64,000 bases of DNA from Sphingomonas turrisvirgatae (GTDB lineage: Bacteria > Pseudomonadota > Alphaproteobacteria > Sphingomonadales > Sphingomonadaceae), in the NCBI RefSeq assembly GCF_001721295.1, contig NZ_MDDS01000081.1, positions 92,560-156,559 of the forward strand, read 5' to 3'. The notes below the pieces were generated by a model. That model had not been told where the DNA came from. It searched no databases and saw only the letters and a program-made list of their open reading frames with translations. Position numbers and translations under genes: made by a program. Every line of letters starts with the position of its first letter. The first letter of the stretch is position 1. Of this stretch, positions 34,069 through 42,544 are shown in pieces.

Positions 34069-34127
34069 CGGTGCCTCTAAAAGGACCGGACGACCTTGTC
34101 CAGCCCCCGCCCCCTAGTCGCCGAAAA

Positions 34128-34400
34128 TCAGTTTACCGCATCCTTCAGGCTCTTGCCCGCCTTGAACTTGGGCTGCGACGAAGCCTTGATCGTCATCGGC
34201 TCGCCGGTACGCGGGTTGCGGCCGGTCGACGCCTTGCGCTTGCTGACCGAGAAGGTCCCGAACCCGACCAGGCGAACCTCATCGCCCTTCTTGAGCGACG
34301 ACGTCACGGCATCGAACACCGCTTCGACCGCCTTGCTCGCGTCGCCCTTTGAAAGGCCCGCCGTGTCCGCGACGTTCGAGATCAGTTCCTGCTTGTTCAT
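34128..34400 (-). CDS. hupB: DNA-binding protein HU
   Basis: A 90-aa histone-like nucleoid protein. It opens MNKQELISNVADTAGLSKGD and has the beta-arm signature (GFGTFSVSKRKASTGRNPRT) used for DNA wrapping. lon lies directly upstream on the same strand, the common lon-hupB order. A 145-bp intergenic region between them has its own GC-rich hairpin, so hupB probably also has its own promoter. Confidence 0.97.
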   Translation of the reverse strand: MNKQELISNVADTAGLSKGDASKAVEAVFDAVTSSLKKGDEVRLVGFGTFSVSKRKASTGRNPRTGEPMTIKASSQPKFKAGKSLKDAVN

Positions 34401-34475
34401 GCCCGTAGAACCCCTGCTGCTCTGGCTATCGAAAAATGAGACTCGGCACTCTCCCGCACCGGTCGGGCAGGAAAA

Positions 34476-34515
34476 CGGTTCCCCGCCCCCCTGTCAAAGG
34501 GAAAGCGGGGAACGG
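34476..34515 (-). terminator. Hairpin between lon and hupB
   Basis: A 9-bp GC-rich stem (GTTCCCCGC with GCGGGGAAC) has a loop of about 18 nt; reading leftward it is followed by CGTTTTCC. It could partly terminate lon transcripts before hupB. The U tract is short, so read-through is likely. Confidence 0.4.
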
Positions 34516-34545
34516 AGCCGAAACGAAGCAAAAAAGATGCTTACC

Positions 34546-36942
34546 CTAGTGCCGCACTGGCTCCCCGCCGGGCGGCACCGCCGCCGGGGGCTGCGCCGCG
34601 AGTTCGTCGGCTTCGGTCCAATCGATGGCGTTGAGCTCGCCCGTCAAAGCAAGTTCGAGCACCTCGTCGACATGTTTGACCGGCACGATCTTCAAGCCTT
34701 CACGGATATTGGCAGGAATTTCCGCCAGATCCTTCTCGTTCTCGTGCGGAATCAGTACGGTGGTGATCCCGCCGCGCAGCGCCGCCAGCAATTTCTCCTT
34801 GAGCCCGCCGATCGGCAGAACGCGACCGCGCAGCGTCACCTCCCCCGTCATGGCGACCTCACGCCTTACCGGCACGCCGGTCAGCGTCGAGACAATCGCC
34901 GTCACGATGCCGATGCCGGCCGAAGGGCCGTCCTTGGGCACCGCGCCCTCGGGCAAGTGGATGTGCACGTCCTTGCGCGCGAAGATCGATGGCTTGATGC
35001 CATAGGCCGGCGCGCGCGCCTTGATGAAGCTGAACGCGGCCTCGACCGACTCCTTCATGACATCGCCAAGCTTGCCGGTCGTGCGCACCGCGCCCTTGCC
35101 GGGAACGGTCACGCTTTCGATGGTCAGCAGTTCGCCGCCGACCTCCGTCCAGGCAAGGCCCGTCACTGCACCGATCTGATGCTCCTCTTCCGACAGGCCG
35201 TGGCGGTACTTCTGCACCCCGGCGAACTCGTGAAGGTTGTCGGGCGTGATCGTGACGCTCTCCGCCTTGCCCTCCAGGATGCGGCGCAGCGCCTTGCGCG
35301 CAAGCTTCGCGATCTCTCGCTCCAGCGTGCGGACGCCGGCCTCACGCGTGTAGCGCTGGATCAGTGCACGCAGCCCTTCGTCGGTCAGCGTGAACTCGCC
35401 GGCCTTGAGGCCATGCGCATCGATCTGCTTTTCGATCAGATGCCCCTTGGCGATCTCGACCTTCTCATCCTCGGTATAGCCCTCCAGCCGGATGATCTCC
35501 ATGCGGTCGAGCAACGGCTGCGGCAGGTTCAGCGAGTTGGCCGTGGTCACGAACATCACGTCGGACAGGTCGACGTCGATCTCGAGATAATGGTCGTTGA
35601 ACTTGCTGTTCTGCTCCGGGTCGAGCACTTCCAGCAGCGCCGAGGCGGGATCCCCGCGGAAATCCTGCCCGAGCTTGTCGATCTCGTCGAGCAGGAACAG
35701 CGGGTTGGACGTGCCGGCCTTCTTCAGATTCGACACGACCTTGCCCGGCAATGACCCGATGTAAGTCCGGCGATGGCCGCGGATTTCCGCTTCATCGCGC
35801 ACGCCGCCCAGCGACTGGCGGATGAACTCGCGGCCCGTGGCCTTGGCGATCGACTTGCCGAGGCTGGTCTTGCCGACACCTGGCGGGCCGACAAGGCACA
35901 GGATCGGGCCCTTGAGCTTGTTGGTTCGCGCCTGCACCGCCAGATATTCGACGATGCGGTCCTTGACCTTTTCAAGCCCATAGTGATCGGCGTCGAGCAC
36001 CGCCTCGGCCTCGACGAGATCCTTTTTGAGCTTCGATTTCTTGCCCCATGGCAGGCCGAGCAACACGTCGAGATAGTTGCGCACGACGGTGGCCTCGGCG
36101 CTCATCGGTGCCATGGTCTTGAGCTTCTTGAGTTCGCCCTGCGCCTTGGCGCGTGCTTCCTTGCTGAGCTTGAGCGTGGCGATCTTCTGGGTCAGCTCGG
36201 CGATCTCGTCGCCCTCGCCTTCCTCGCCCTCGTTGCCCAACTCGCGCTGGATCGCCTTCAACTGTTCGTTGAGATAATATTCGCGCTGAGTCTTCTCCAT
36301 CTGGCGCTTGACGCGCGAGCGGATTTTCTTCTCGACCTGCAGGACGCCGAGCTCGCCTTCCATGAAGGCAAATACCATCTCGAGCCGCTTCTGCGGATCG
36401 GTCTCGATCAGCAACGACTGCTTGTCGGCGACCTTGACCGCAATGTTGCCGGCGACGGCGTCGGCAAGGCGCGACGCTTCCTCGATCTCCCCCAGTTGCA
36501 CTGCGGTTTCCGCCGGCAGCTTGCGGTTCAATTTGGCGTAATTCTCGAACTGATCAATGACAGAGCGCATCAGCGCCTGAACGTCGGTACCTTCCGGCAC
36601 CGTTTCCTCAACCGGCGAGACAGTGGCCGTCAAATAGTCACCGCCCTCGGTCAGCTGCTCGAGCCGGCCGCGCTCCTTGCCCGCCACCAGCACGCGGACC
36701 GTGCCGTCGGGCAGCTTGAGCAGCTGCATGACCTCAGCCGAGACTCCGACATCGTAGAGGTCTTCCCGGCCCGGATCGTCCTGCGCCGGGTCGAGCTGCG
36801 CGACCAGGAAAATCTCCTTGTCGTCGGCCATCGCCGCCTCAAGCGCGGCGACCGACTTGTCGCGGCCGACGAACAGCGGCACGATCATGTGCGGAAAAAC
36901 GACGATGTCGCGAAGCGGCAATACGGGGTAGTTGGACTTCAT
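34546..36942 (-). CDS. lon: ATP-dependent protease Lon
   Basis: A 798-aa cytoplasmic AAA+ protease that degrades misfolded and regulatory proteins. It has the LON substrate domain (LPLRDIVVFPHMIVPLFVGR), a coiled-coil linker, Walker A GPPGVGKTS at about residues 352-360, Walker B LFLLDEIDKLG, and the Ser-Lys dyad: Ser in PKDGPSAGIG near residue 680 and Lys in GGLKEKLLAA about 40 residues later. ATG 36942 gives the standard MKSNYPVLPLRD start. The frame is open to 37377 only as antisense of the next gene. It diverges from the M1 peptidase, leaving about 50 bp for the promoters. Confidence 0.97.
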   Translation of the reverse strand: MKSNYPVLPLRDIVVFPHMIVPLFVGRDKSVAALEAAMADDKEIFLVAQLDPAQDDPGREDLYDVGVSAEVMQLLKLPDGTVRVLVAGKERGRLEQLTEGGDYLTATVSPVEETVPEGTDVQALMRSVIDQFENYAKLNRKLPAETAVQLGEIEEASRLADAVAGNIAVKVADKQSLLIETDPQKRLEMVFAFMEGELGVLQVEKKIRSRVKRQMEKTQREYYLNEQLKAIQRELGNEGEEGEGDEIAELTQKIATLKLSKEARAKAQGELKKLKTMAPMSAEATVVRNYLDVLLGLPWGKKSKLKKDLVEAEAVLDADHYGLEKVKDRIVEYLAVQARTNKLKGPILCLVGPPGVGKTSLGKSIAKATGREFIRQSLGGVRDEAEIRGHRRTYIGSLPGKVVSNLKKAGTSNPLFLLDEIDKLGQDFRGDPASALLEVLDPEQNSKFNDHYLEIDVDLSDVMFVTTANSLNLPQPLLDRMEIIRLEGYTEDEKVEIAKGHLIEKQIDAHGLKAGEFTLTDEGLRALIQRYTREAGVRTLEREIAKLARKALRRILEGKAESVTITPDNLHEFAGVQKYRHGLSEEEHQIGAVTGLAWTEVGGELLTIESVTVPGKGAVRTTGKLGDVMKESVEAAFSFIKARAPAYGIKPSIFARKDVHIHLPEGAVPKDGPSAGIGIVTAIVSTLTGVPVRREVAMTGEVTLRGRVLPIGGLKEKLLAALRGGITTVLIPHENEKDLAEIPANIREGLKIVPVKHVDEVLELALTGELNAIDWTEADELAAQPPAAVPPGGEPVRH

Positions 36943-36991
36943 GAGCACTCCAGCGCCGCCCACAAGGGGCGGATTCGTAGGACTATATGGG

Positions 36992-38674
36992 GTGTTGGTG
37001 CGTTGCATCAATCCGCTTGCCCTATCGTTCCTGTTGATGGTGCCCGCCGCTTCGGCTGCCGCGCAGAAGGGCGAGCCGCCGATCACGCCCCTGACGATGC
37101 GGTCAGGCGGGGAGATCGAGCCGGAGCGTGCGGCATTACGCCTGGAGCGGGTCGACCTGTCGCTGAACGTGGATGCCGCGCGCAAGCAGATCGCTGGCGT
37201 CGCTGAATTGCGGCTGAGGACGAGCATGAAGCAGACCCGGCTGCTGATCGACCTGGACAGGAACCTGCCGGTCTCCTGGATCGAGATCGACGGTGCACAG
37301 CTGGCAACGGGAAGCTGGAGCAATCCCGAGGGGCGGTTGATCATCGCCCTGCCCCGCCCAGTCTCCGCGGGTGGCACGGTGATAGCCAGGATCAGCTATG
37401 CCGGACAGCCGCACGAGGCAGTGAATGCGCCATGGGATGACGGCTTCGTCTGGTCGAATTGGCAGGGCAAGTCGTGGGTCGCGACGACGGCGCAGGGCTA
37501 TGGTTGCGACCTGTTCTGGCCATGCCTCGATTTTCCGGCAGGCGAGATACCACTGATCCGTATCGCCGTGACGTCGACGGAAGGCATGGCGATCGCGAAC
37601 GGCCGGCTGGTCAAGCGAAGCGGCGACCGCTGGACGTGGGAAGCGAAGAACATCAATCCCTATCTCGTCGCGATCAACATCGGGCCTTATCGTGAGATCG
37701 CCGGCAGCTATGCCAGCCGCTTTGGGAACAAGGTGCCGCTGCATCTGTGGCATCTGATCGGCAGGGACCGCCAGGCGGCGGGCCTGTTCGCCGAATTTGC
37801 GCCCACGCTCGATTTTTATGAGGCGATGATCGGCCCTTTCCCCTTTGCCGACGAGAAGCTGGGCGTGGTCGAAACGCCGCACCTTGGCATGGAGCATCAG
37901 ACCGTCAACGCCTATGGCAACGACTACAAGAAGGACGAAACTGGCTTCGACTGGCTGTTCCACCACGAACTGGCGCACGAATGGTTCGGCAACCAGATGA
38001 CGGCCGCTAACTGGGACGATTTCTGGCTGCACGAGGGCTATGGGCAATACATGCAGCCGCTGTACGGCCAGTGGCGCGAAGGCGAGGCGCGCTATGCCGC
38101 GATGATGGCGAGCCAGCGCCAGCGGATCATGAATGCCAAGCCGCTGGTTTCCGGAACGATCCGCACATCGGAGGACGTGTACGAGATCGGCAAGGGCGGC
38201 CCTGGGCAGGACATCTATTTCAAGGGCGCTTGGGTGCTGCACACGCTGCGCTACCTGATCGGCGACGCGGCGTTTTTCGATGCGACGCGGCGGCTGGTCT
38301 ATGGCCGCGCCGATCCGCGGCCGGGCAACTTCAAGCCGCGCTTCGCCTCGACGGCCGAGTTCGAGGCGTTGATGAGCGTGGCCGCCGGGCGCGATCTTGG
38401 CTGGTTCTTCGACGTATATCTGCGCCAGGCGGCGCTGCCCGAACTGATCCAAGCCCGCGATGGCAATCGCGTCACTTTCCGCTGGAAGACACCCGCTAGC
38501 CGCCCCTTCCCCTTGCCGGTCGAAGTATCGGTTGACGGCACGACGCGGCGTCTCGCCATGATCGGCGGATCAGAGACGATCACCGCACCGCCGAGCGCGC
38601 ATATCGTCCCCGACCCCATGGCCCGCACCCTGCGCCGCAACGAAGCCATCGAAGCGATGCAGGCGCGGCGCTAG
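36992..38674 (+). CDS. M1-family metallopeptidase (aminopeptidase N-like), exported
   Basis: A zinc metallopeptidase of about 560 residues with the gluzincin motif HHELAHEWFGN and the third ligand Glu in FWLHEGYGQYM; the exopeptidase loop GMEHQT is the equivalent of GAMEN. The hydrophobic start (LALSFLLMVPAASAAAQ) is a signal peptide, so it acts in the periplasm or outside. The start is uncertain: GTG 36992 lies 9 nt after AGGA, while the frame is open to ATG 36941 and TTG 36934, which overlap lon. It ends 3 bp before the convergent pccA stop. Confidence 0.9.
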   Translation: MLVRCINPLALSFLLMVPAASAAAQKGEPPITPLTMRSGGEIEPERAALRLERVDLSLNVDAARKQIAGVAELRLRTSMKQTRLLIDLDRNLPVSWIEIDGAQLATGSWSNPEGRLIIALPRPVSAGGTVIARISYAGQPHEAVNAPWDDGFVWSNWQGKSWVATTAQGYGCDLFWPCLDFPAGEIPLIRIAVTSTEGMAIANGRLVKRSGDRWTWEAKNINPYLVAINIGPYREIAGSYASRFGNKVPLHLWHLIGRDRQAAGLFAEFAPTLDFYEAMIGPFPFADEKLGVVETPHLGMEHQTVNAYGNDYKKDETGFDWLFHHELAHEWFGNQMTAANWDDFWLHEGYGQYMQPLYGQWREGEARYAAMMASQRQRIMNAKPLVSGTIRTSEDVYEIGKGGPGQDIYFKGAWVLHTLRYLIGDAAFFDATRRLVYGRADPRPGNFKPRFASTAEFEALMSVAAGRDLGWFFDVYLRQAALPELIQARDGNRVTFRWKTPASRPFPLPVEVSVDGTTRRLAMIGGSETITAPPSAHIVPDPMARTLRRNEAIEAMQARR

Positions 38675-38677
38675 CGC

Positions 38678-40687
38678 TTATTCGAACTCCAGGATCGCCG
38701 CGTCGACGGCCAGGCTTTCGCCAGCAGCGACGTTCACCGCCTTGATCGTGCCGGCCTTTTCGGCGCGCAGGATGTTCTCCATCTTCATCGCCTCGACCAC
38801 GGCGAGCGGTTGACCCGCCTCGACCCGGTCGCCTGCCTCGACCTCGATCCGCGTCAGCAGGCCGGGCATCGGGCACAGTAGGAACCGGCTCATGTCGGGC
38901 GGCACCTTCTCGATCATGTACCGGGCCAACTCGGCGACACGCGCCGAATAAACCTGCACCTTGTGCGCCGCGCCGCGTGTCGTCAGCGACCAGCCGCCGC
39001 GCGTGCGGACGACCCGCACTGCCAGACTACTCGCGCCATCGTGCAGCGTTGCCATTGCCCGCCCAGGCTGCCACTCGACCGAGCCGCGCACCGCCTCGCC
39101 ATCGACGATGCCGCCGTCGCCCAGCGTGACGGCATGTTCGGCGCCGCCAATGCGGACGACCCAGTCGCGTGCCGTGTCGATCCCCTCGCCAAGCTGACCC
39201 GAGATCGTCGCGGCACGCTGCGCCTGCCGCGAAGCGAGCGTTGCGGCTACGACGCTTAACTGCCGCGTGAGTGTCGCGTCGGCGGGGGCACCGGTGAATC
39301 CTTCGGGATATTCCTCGGCGATGAACCCGGTGGTCAGCTCGCCTGAACGAAAGCGCGGGTGCTGCATCAGCGCGGACAGGAAGTCGATGTTGTTGCCAAG
39401 CCCATCGAGCTCGAACCGGTCAAGCGCAGCGACCTGCAGGTCCGCCGCCTCGTCACGCGTATTACCCCAGGTGATCAGCTTCGCGATCATCGGGTCATAG
39501 AACATGCTGACCTCGCCGCCCTCTCGAACGCCATCGTCGATACGGACATAGCCGTCGCCACCGACCTTCCCATAAGGCGTGTCGCCTGCCGCCGGAGGCG
39601 CGTAGCGGACGAGCCGCCCGGTCGAGGGAAGGAAGCCGCGATACGGATCCTCGGCATAGACGCGATTTTCGATCGCCCAGCCGGTGAGTTTCACGTCATC
39701 CTGCGTGAAGGCCAGCTTTTCGCCGGATGCGACGCGGATCATCTGTTCGACCAGATCCAGGCCAGTGATTGCTTCGGTGACCGGATGTTCGACCTGAAGC
39801 CGCGTGTTCATTTCCAGGAAGTAGAAGCCATCGCCAGTCTTGTCCGCGCCGCTGACGATCAGCTCGACGGTACCCGCCGAGTAATAGCCGACCGCGCGGG
39901 ACAGCGCGACTGCCTGTTCGCCCATCTTGCGCCGCATCTCAGGCGAGACGAACGGTGATGGGGCTTCCTCGACGATCTTCTGGTGGCGACGCTGGATCGA
40001 ACATTCGCGCTCGCCAAGATAGACGATGTTGCCATGCTGGTCGCCCAGCACCTGTATTTCGATGTGCCTTGGGCTTTCGATGAACTTCTCGATGAACACG
40101 CGGTCGTCGCCAAAGCTGGCGAGACCTTCGCGCTTGGTCGCCTCAAACCCCTCGCGCACGTCCTTTTCGCTATAGGCCAAGCGCATGCCCTTGCCGCCGC
40201 CGCCGGCAGATGCCTTCATCATCACCGGATAGCCGATCTCGCTCGCGATGCGCACGGCATGCTCGGTGTCATCGATAACCCCAACGAAGCCGGGCACGAC
40301 GTTGACGCCGGCTGCCTTGGCGAGCTTCTTGGATTCGATCTTGTCACCCATTGCGGCGATCGCGGCCGGCGGCGGGCCGACAAACGCGATGCCGGCATCG
40401 GCGCAGGCGGTTGCAAAGCTCTCCCGTTCGGACAGGAAACCGTAGCCGGGATGGATCGCATCGGCCCCCGTGGCCTTTGCCGCAGCCAGGATGAGATCGG
40501 CCTTGAGGTAGCTTTCAGCCGCTGGCGCCGGGCCCAGCCGCACCGCTTCGTCCGCCATCAGCACATGCGGGGCACGCGCATCGGCGTCGGAATAGATAGC
40601 GACCGTGGCGATGCCCATTCGCTTTGCCGTGCGGAATACGCGGCAGGCGATCTCGCCACGATTGGCGACCAGTATCTTACGGATCAT
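38678..40687 (-). CDS. pccA: Propionyl-CoA carboxylase alpha (biotin) subunit
   Basis: A 669-aa acyl-CoA carboxylase biotin subunit. The biotin carboxylase domain (IRKILVANRGEIACRVFRTA at the start; ATP-grasp loop MKASAGGGGKGMRLA; SIQRRHQKIVEEAPSP) is followed by a linker domain and the biotinyl domain with the acceptor lysine in AVVEAMKMENIL. The linked pccB, epimerase and mutase genes point to propionyl-CoA as substrate. ATG 40687 was chosen; the open frame goes on to 40768 without a family-like sequence. It is separated from the rest of the operon by a small plus-strand gene, so it has its own promoter. Confidence 0.94.
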   Translation of the reverse strand: MIRKILVANRGEIACRVFRTAKRMGIATVAIYSDADARAPHVLMADEAVRLGPAPAAESYLKADLILAAAKATGADAIHPGYGFLSERESFATACADAGIAFVGPPPAAIAAMGDKIESKKLAKAAGVNVVPGFVGVIDDTEHAVRIASEIGYPVMMKASAGGGGKGMRLAYSEKDVREGFEATKREGLASFGDDRVFIEKFIESPRHIEIQVLGDQHGNIVYLGERECSIQRRHQKIVEEAPSPFVSPEMRRKMGEQAVALSRAVGYYSAGTVELIVSGADKTGDGFYFLEMNTRLQVEHPVTEAITGLDLVEQMIRVASGEKLAFTQDDVKLTGWAIENRVYAEDPYRGFLPSTGRLVRYAPPAAGDTPYGKVGGDGYVRIDDGVREGGEVSMFYDPMIAKLITWGNTRDEAADLQVAALDRFELDGLGNNIDFLSALMQHPRFRSGELTTGFIAEEYPEGFTGAPADATLTRQLSVVAATLASRQAQRAATISGQLGEGIDTARDWVVRIGGAEHAVTLGDGGIVDGEAVRGSVEWQPGRAMATLHDGASSLAVRVVRTRGGWSLTTRGAAHKVQVYSARVAELARYMIEKVPPDMSRFLLCPMPGLLTRIEVEAGDRVEAGQPLAVVEAMKMENILRAEKAGTIKAVNVAAGESLAVDAAILEFE

Positions 40688-40872
40688 CGTAACTCCGTCC
40701 AAAATGGATGTTCGAGCGGCAAGCGCTTGAGATAAAACGGCGCTGCACCGCGCCAAATGACTTCGCACTTGCAGTAAGTGTCAGTTGACATTGCGATGCG
40801 CGCGCCGCACCCATGCCTCGGGTTCCAATTAGCAGGGGCCCGTTCGAACCCGTTCGCGAAGGGAATTTCGAA

Positions 40873-41112
40873 ATGGTACGCAAAGCACTCGGTGGCCTGG
40901 CCGCTGCAGCGCTGCTGATGTCGGGCACGGTGGCTTCGGCCTCCACCTCGGCCAGCAAGCTGTCGCTGTCGAACGCGGCCCGGGCGAGCACCACGACGGG
41001 CGCGTCGAACGAACAGGCGGAAGGTTTTCCGTTTCTGATCGTCGCCGTTGTCGCAGCCGTGGGCCTCGGCCTTTACTTCATCATCGATGATGGCGACAGC
41101 GACTCGAACTAA
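40873..41112 (+). CDS. Small exported or membrane protein, 79 aa
   Basis: The product begins with a signal-like segment (MVRKALGGLAAAALLMSG), continues with a Ser/Ala/Thr-rich linker, and ends in one membrane helix (FPFLIVAVVAAVGLGLYFII) and an acidic tail (DDGDSDSN). GAAGGGA lies just upstream of ATG 40873, and a good terminator follows 30 bp after the stop. It is flanked by propionate-pathway genes on the opposite strand. Function unknown; the type (leader plus C-terminal helix plus acidic tail) recurs in sphingomonads, as far as I recall. Confidence 0.65.
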   Translation: MVRKALGGLAAAALLMSGTVASASTSASKLSLSNAARASTTTGASNEQAEGFPFLIVAVVAAVGLGLYFIIDDGDSDSN

Positions 41113-41140
41113 GTTCGAAACGCTTTCGACAAGGTAAGGG

Positions 41141-41170
41141 AAGACCCGGCGAGCGATCGCCGGGTCTTTT
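41141..41170. terminator. Bidirectional terminator between small protein gene and bioB
   Basis: The stem AAGACCCGGCGA/TCGCCGGGTCTT has a short loop and a T run at 41167-41170. It lies between the convergent ends of the small plus-strand gene (41112) and bioB (41202) and can serve both. Confidence 0.85.
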
Positions 41171-41201
41171 CCGTTCGGGCGGGCAAGAGCGTCACTGGCG
41201 C

Positions 41202-42194
41202 TCACTCCGCTGCCTCAAGCCCGACCTTGATCTCTGCCTGCATCGCGCTCACGCCGAGACGCGCGAACAATGCCGCGTCCTTGTCATCGCCGGCATTGCC
41301 GGTGGTGAGCAGCTTGTCGCCGGTGAAGATCGAATTTGCGCCCGCCATGAAGCACAGCGCCTGCGTTTCGTCCGACATGCTCTCGCGCCCAGCGCTCAAC
41401 CTGACCATGCTTTGCGGCATCGCAACGCGGGCGACCGCGACGGTACGCACGAATTCAATCTCGTCGATCTTTGCCAGGGGCGTGTCGTGCAGCATGTCGC
41501 CCAGAACCGTTCCCTTGACCGGCACCAGCGCGTTGACCGGCACGCTGTCAGGATGCTTGGGCAACGTCGCCAGCGCATGGATGAAGCCGACGCGATCGCC
41601 ACGCGTCTCGCCCATGCCGACGATGCCGCCGCAGCACACGTTGATGCCGGCATCGCGGACATGCTCCAGCGTCTCCAGCCGGTCCTCGAACGTCCGGGTC
41701 GTAATCACCTCCCCATAGCGTTCGGGCGAGGTGTCGATGTTGTGGTTGTAGTAATCGAGGCCGGCCTCGGCGAGCATGGCCGCCTGCCGTTCGGTCAGCA
41801 TGCCGAGCGTCATGCACGTTTCCATGCCCATCTGGCGCACACCCTTAACCATCTCGACGATTGCGGGCATGTCGCGATCCTTGGGATTGCGCCACGCCGC
41901 ACCCATGCAGAAGCGCGACGAACCATTGTCCTTGGCCTGGGCGGCCGCCTGTAGAACCGCGCGCACGTCCATCAGCTTGGTGGCCTTCAGCCCCGTCTCG
42001 GCGCTGACCGACTGGTTGCAATAGCCGCAGTCCTCCGGACAGCCGCCGGTCTTGATCGAGAGCAGCGTCGAGAGCTGAACCTCGTTCGCGGGATGGTTCG
42101 CGCGGTGGACGGTCGCGGCCTGATAGACCAGTTCCATGAAGGGCAGGTCGAACAGCGCCGCGATTTCCTCGCGAGTCCAGTCAGTTCGGATCAT
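41202..42194 (-). CDS. bioB: Biotin synthase
   Basis: A 330-aa radical-SAM enzyme that inserts sulfur into dethiobiotin. The [4Fe-4S] cluster motif CPEDCGYCNQS is present at about residue 53, followed by the family's KATKLM and NHNIDTSPERYG blocks and the late RLSAGRESMSDE with its [2Fe-2S] arginine. No other bio genes are nearby. It is the last gene of the pccB operon, overlapping the membrane-protein gene by 4 nt. Supplying biotin for PccA explains the location. Confidence 0.97.
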   Translation of the reverse strand: MIRTDWTREEIAALFDLPFMELVYQAATVHRANHPANEVQLSTLLSIKTGGCPEDCGYCNQSVSAETGLKATKLMDVRAVLQAAAQAKDNGSSRFCMGAAWRNPKDRDMPAIVEMVKGVRQMGMETCMTLGMLTERQAAMLAEAGLDYYNHNIDTSPERYGEVITTRTFEDRLETLEHVRDAGINVCCGGIVGMGETRGDRVGFIHALATLPKHPDSVPVNALVPVKGTVLGDMLHDTPLAKIDEIEFVRTVAVARVAMPQSMVRLSAGRESMSDETQALCFMAGANSIFTGDKLLTTGNAGDDKDAALFARLGVSAMQAEIKVGLEAAE

Positions 42195-42544
42195 TTGAGC
42201 AGTGCCGATGTGAAAGAGGGAACGAAGGAGCCGAGGCCCACGGCGAGGAAGAAGGTGGCCATGACAAGGCCGACGCGGACCTTGCGCGCCATCTTGTCAT
42301 GCGGTTCGGGCTTGACCTCGAGCGTGACGAGCGCGTTGGTCATCAGCAGGCAGGTGACGCCGGACATGCCGAGAGCCGCGAGAACCACGACCACGCTCTT
42401 TGTATCGAGCTTCGCGGCGCTGTTATCCATCAATGCGAACACGCCGCCGATCGAGATCAGCGTGATCCCCGTCATATGCTTGAAGAAATCGTAGCTGCGG
42501 GCGAAGGGCGCCTCACCCCGGTCGCCGTCGTCGTCCTCGATCAT
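42191..42544 (-). CDS. Small membrane protein between mutase and bioB, 117 aa
   Basis: Three hydrophobic segments are visible (MTGITLISIGGVFALMD; SVVVVLAALGMSGVTCLLM; VGLVMATFFLAVGLGSFV), with an acidic N-terminus (MIEDDDGDRGE). It overlaps the mutase stop and the bioB start by 4 nt each, so it is translated as part of the operon. I do not recognise it; a transport or chaperone role in this pathway is possible but not supported. Confidence 0.8.
   Translation of the reverse strand: MIEDDDGDRGEAPFARSYDFFKHMTGITLISIGGVFALMDNSAAKLDTKSVVVVLAALGMSGVTCLLMTNALVTLEVKPEPHDKMARKVRVGLVMATFFLAVGLGSFVPSFTSALLK

Noticed and set aside
34096..37206. Two long plus-strand frames (552 and 477 aa) opposite lon
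   Set aside because: Composition and position show they are antisense of lon and hupB.
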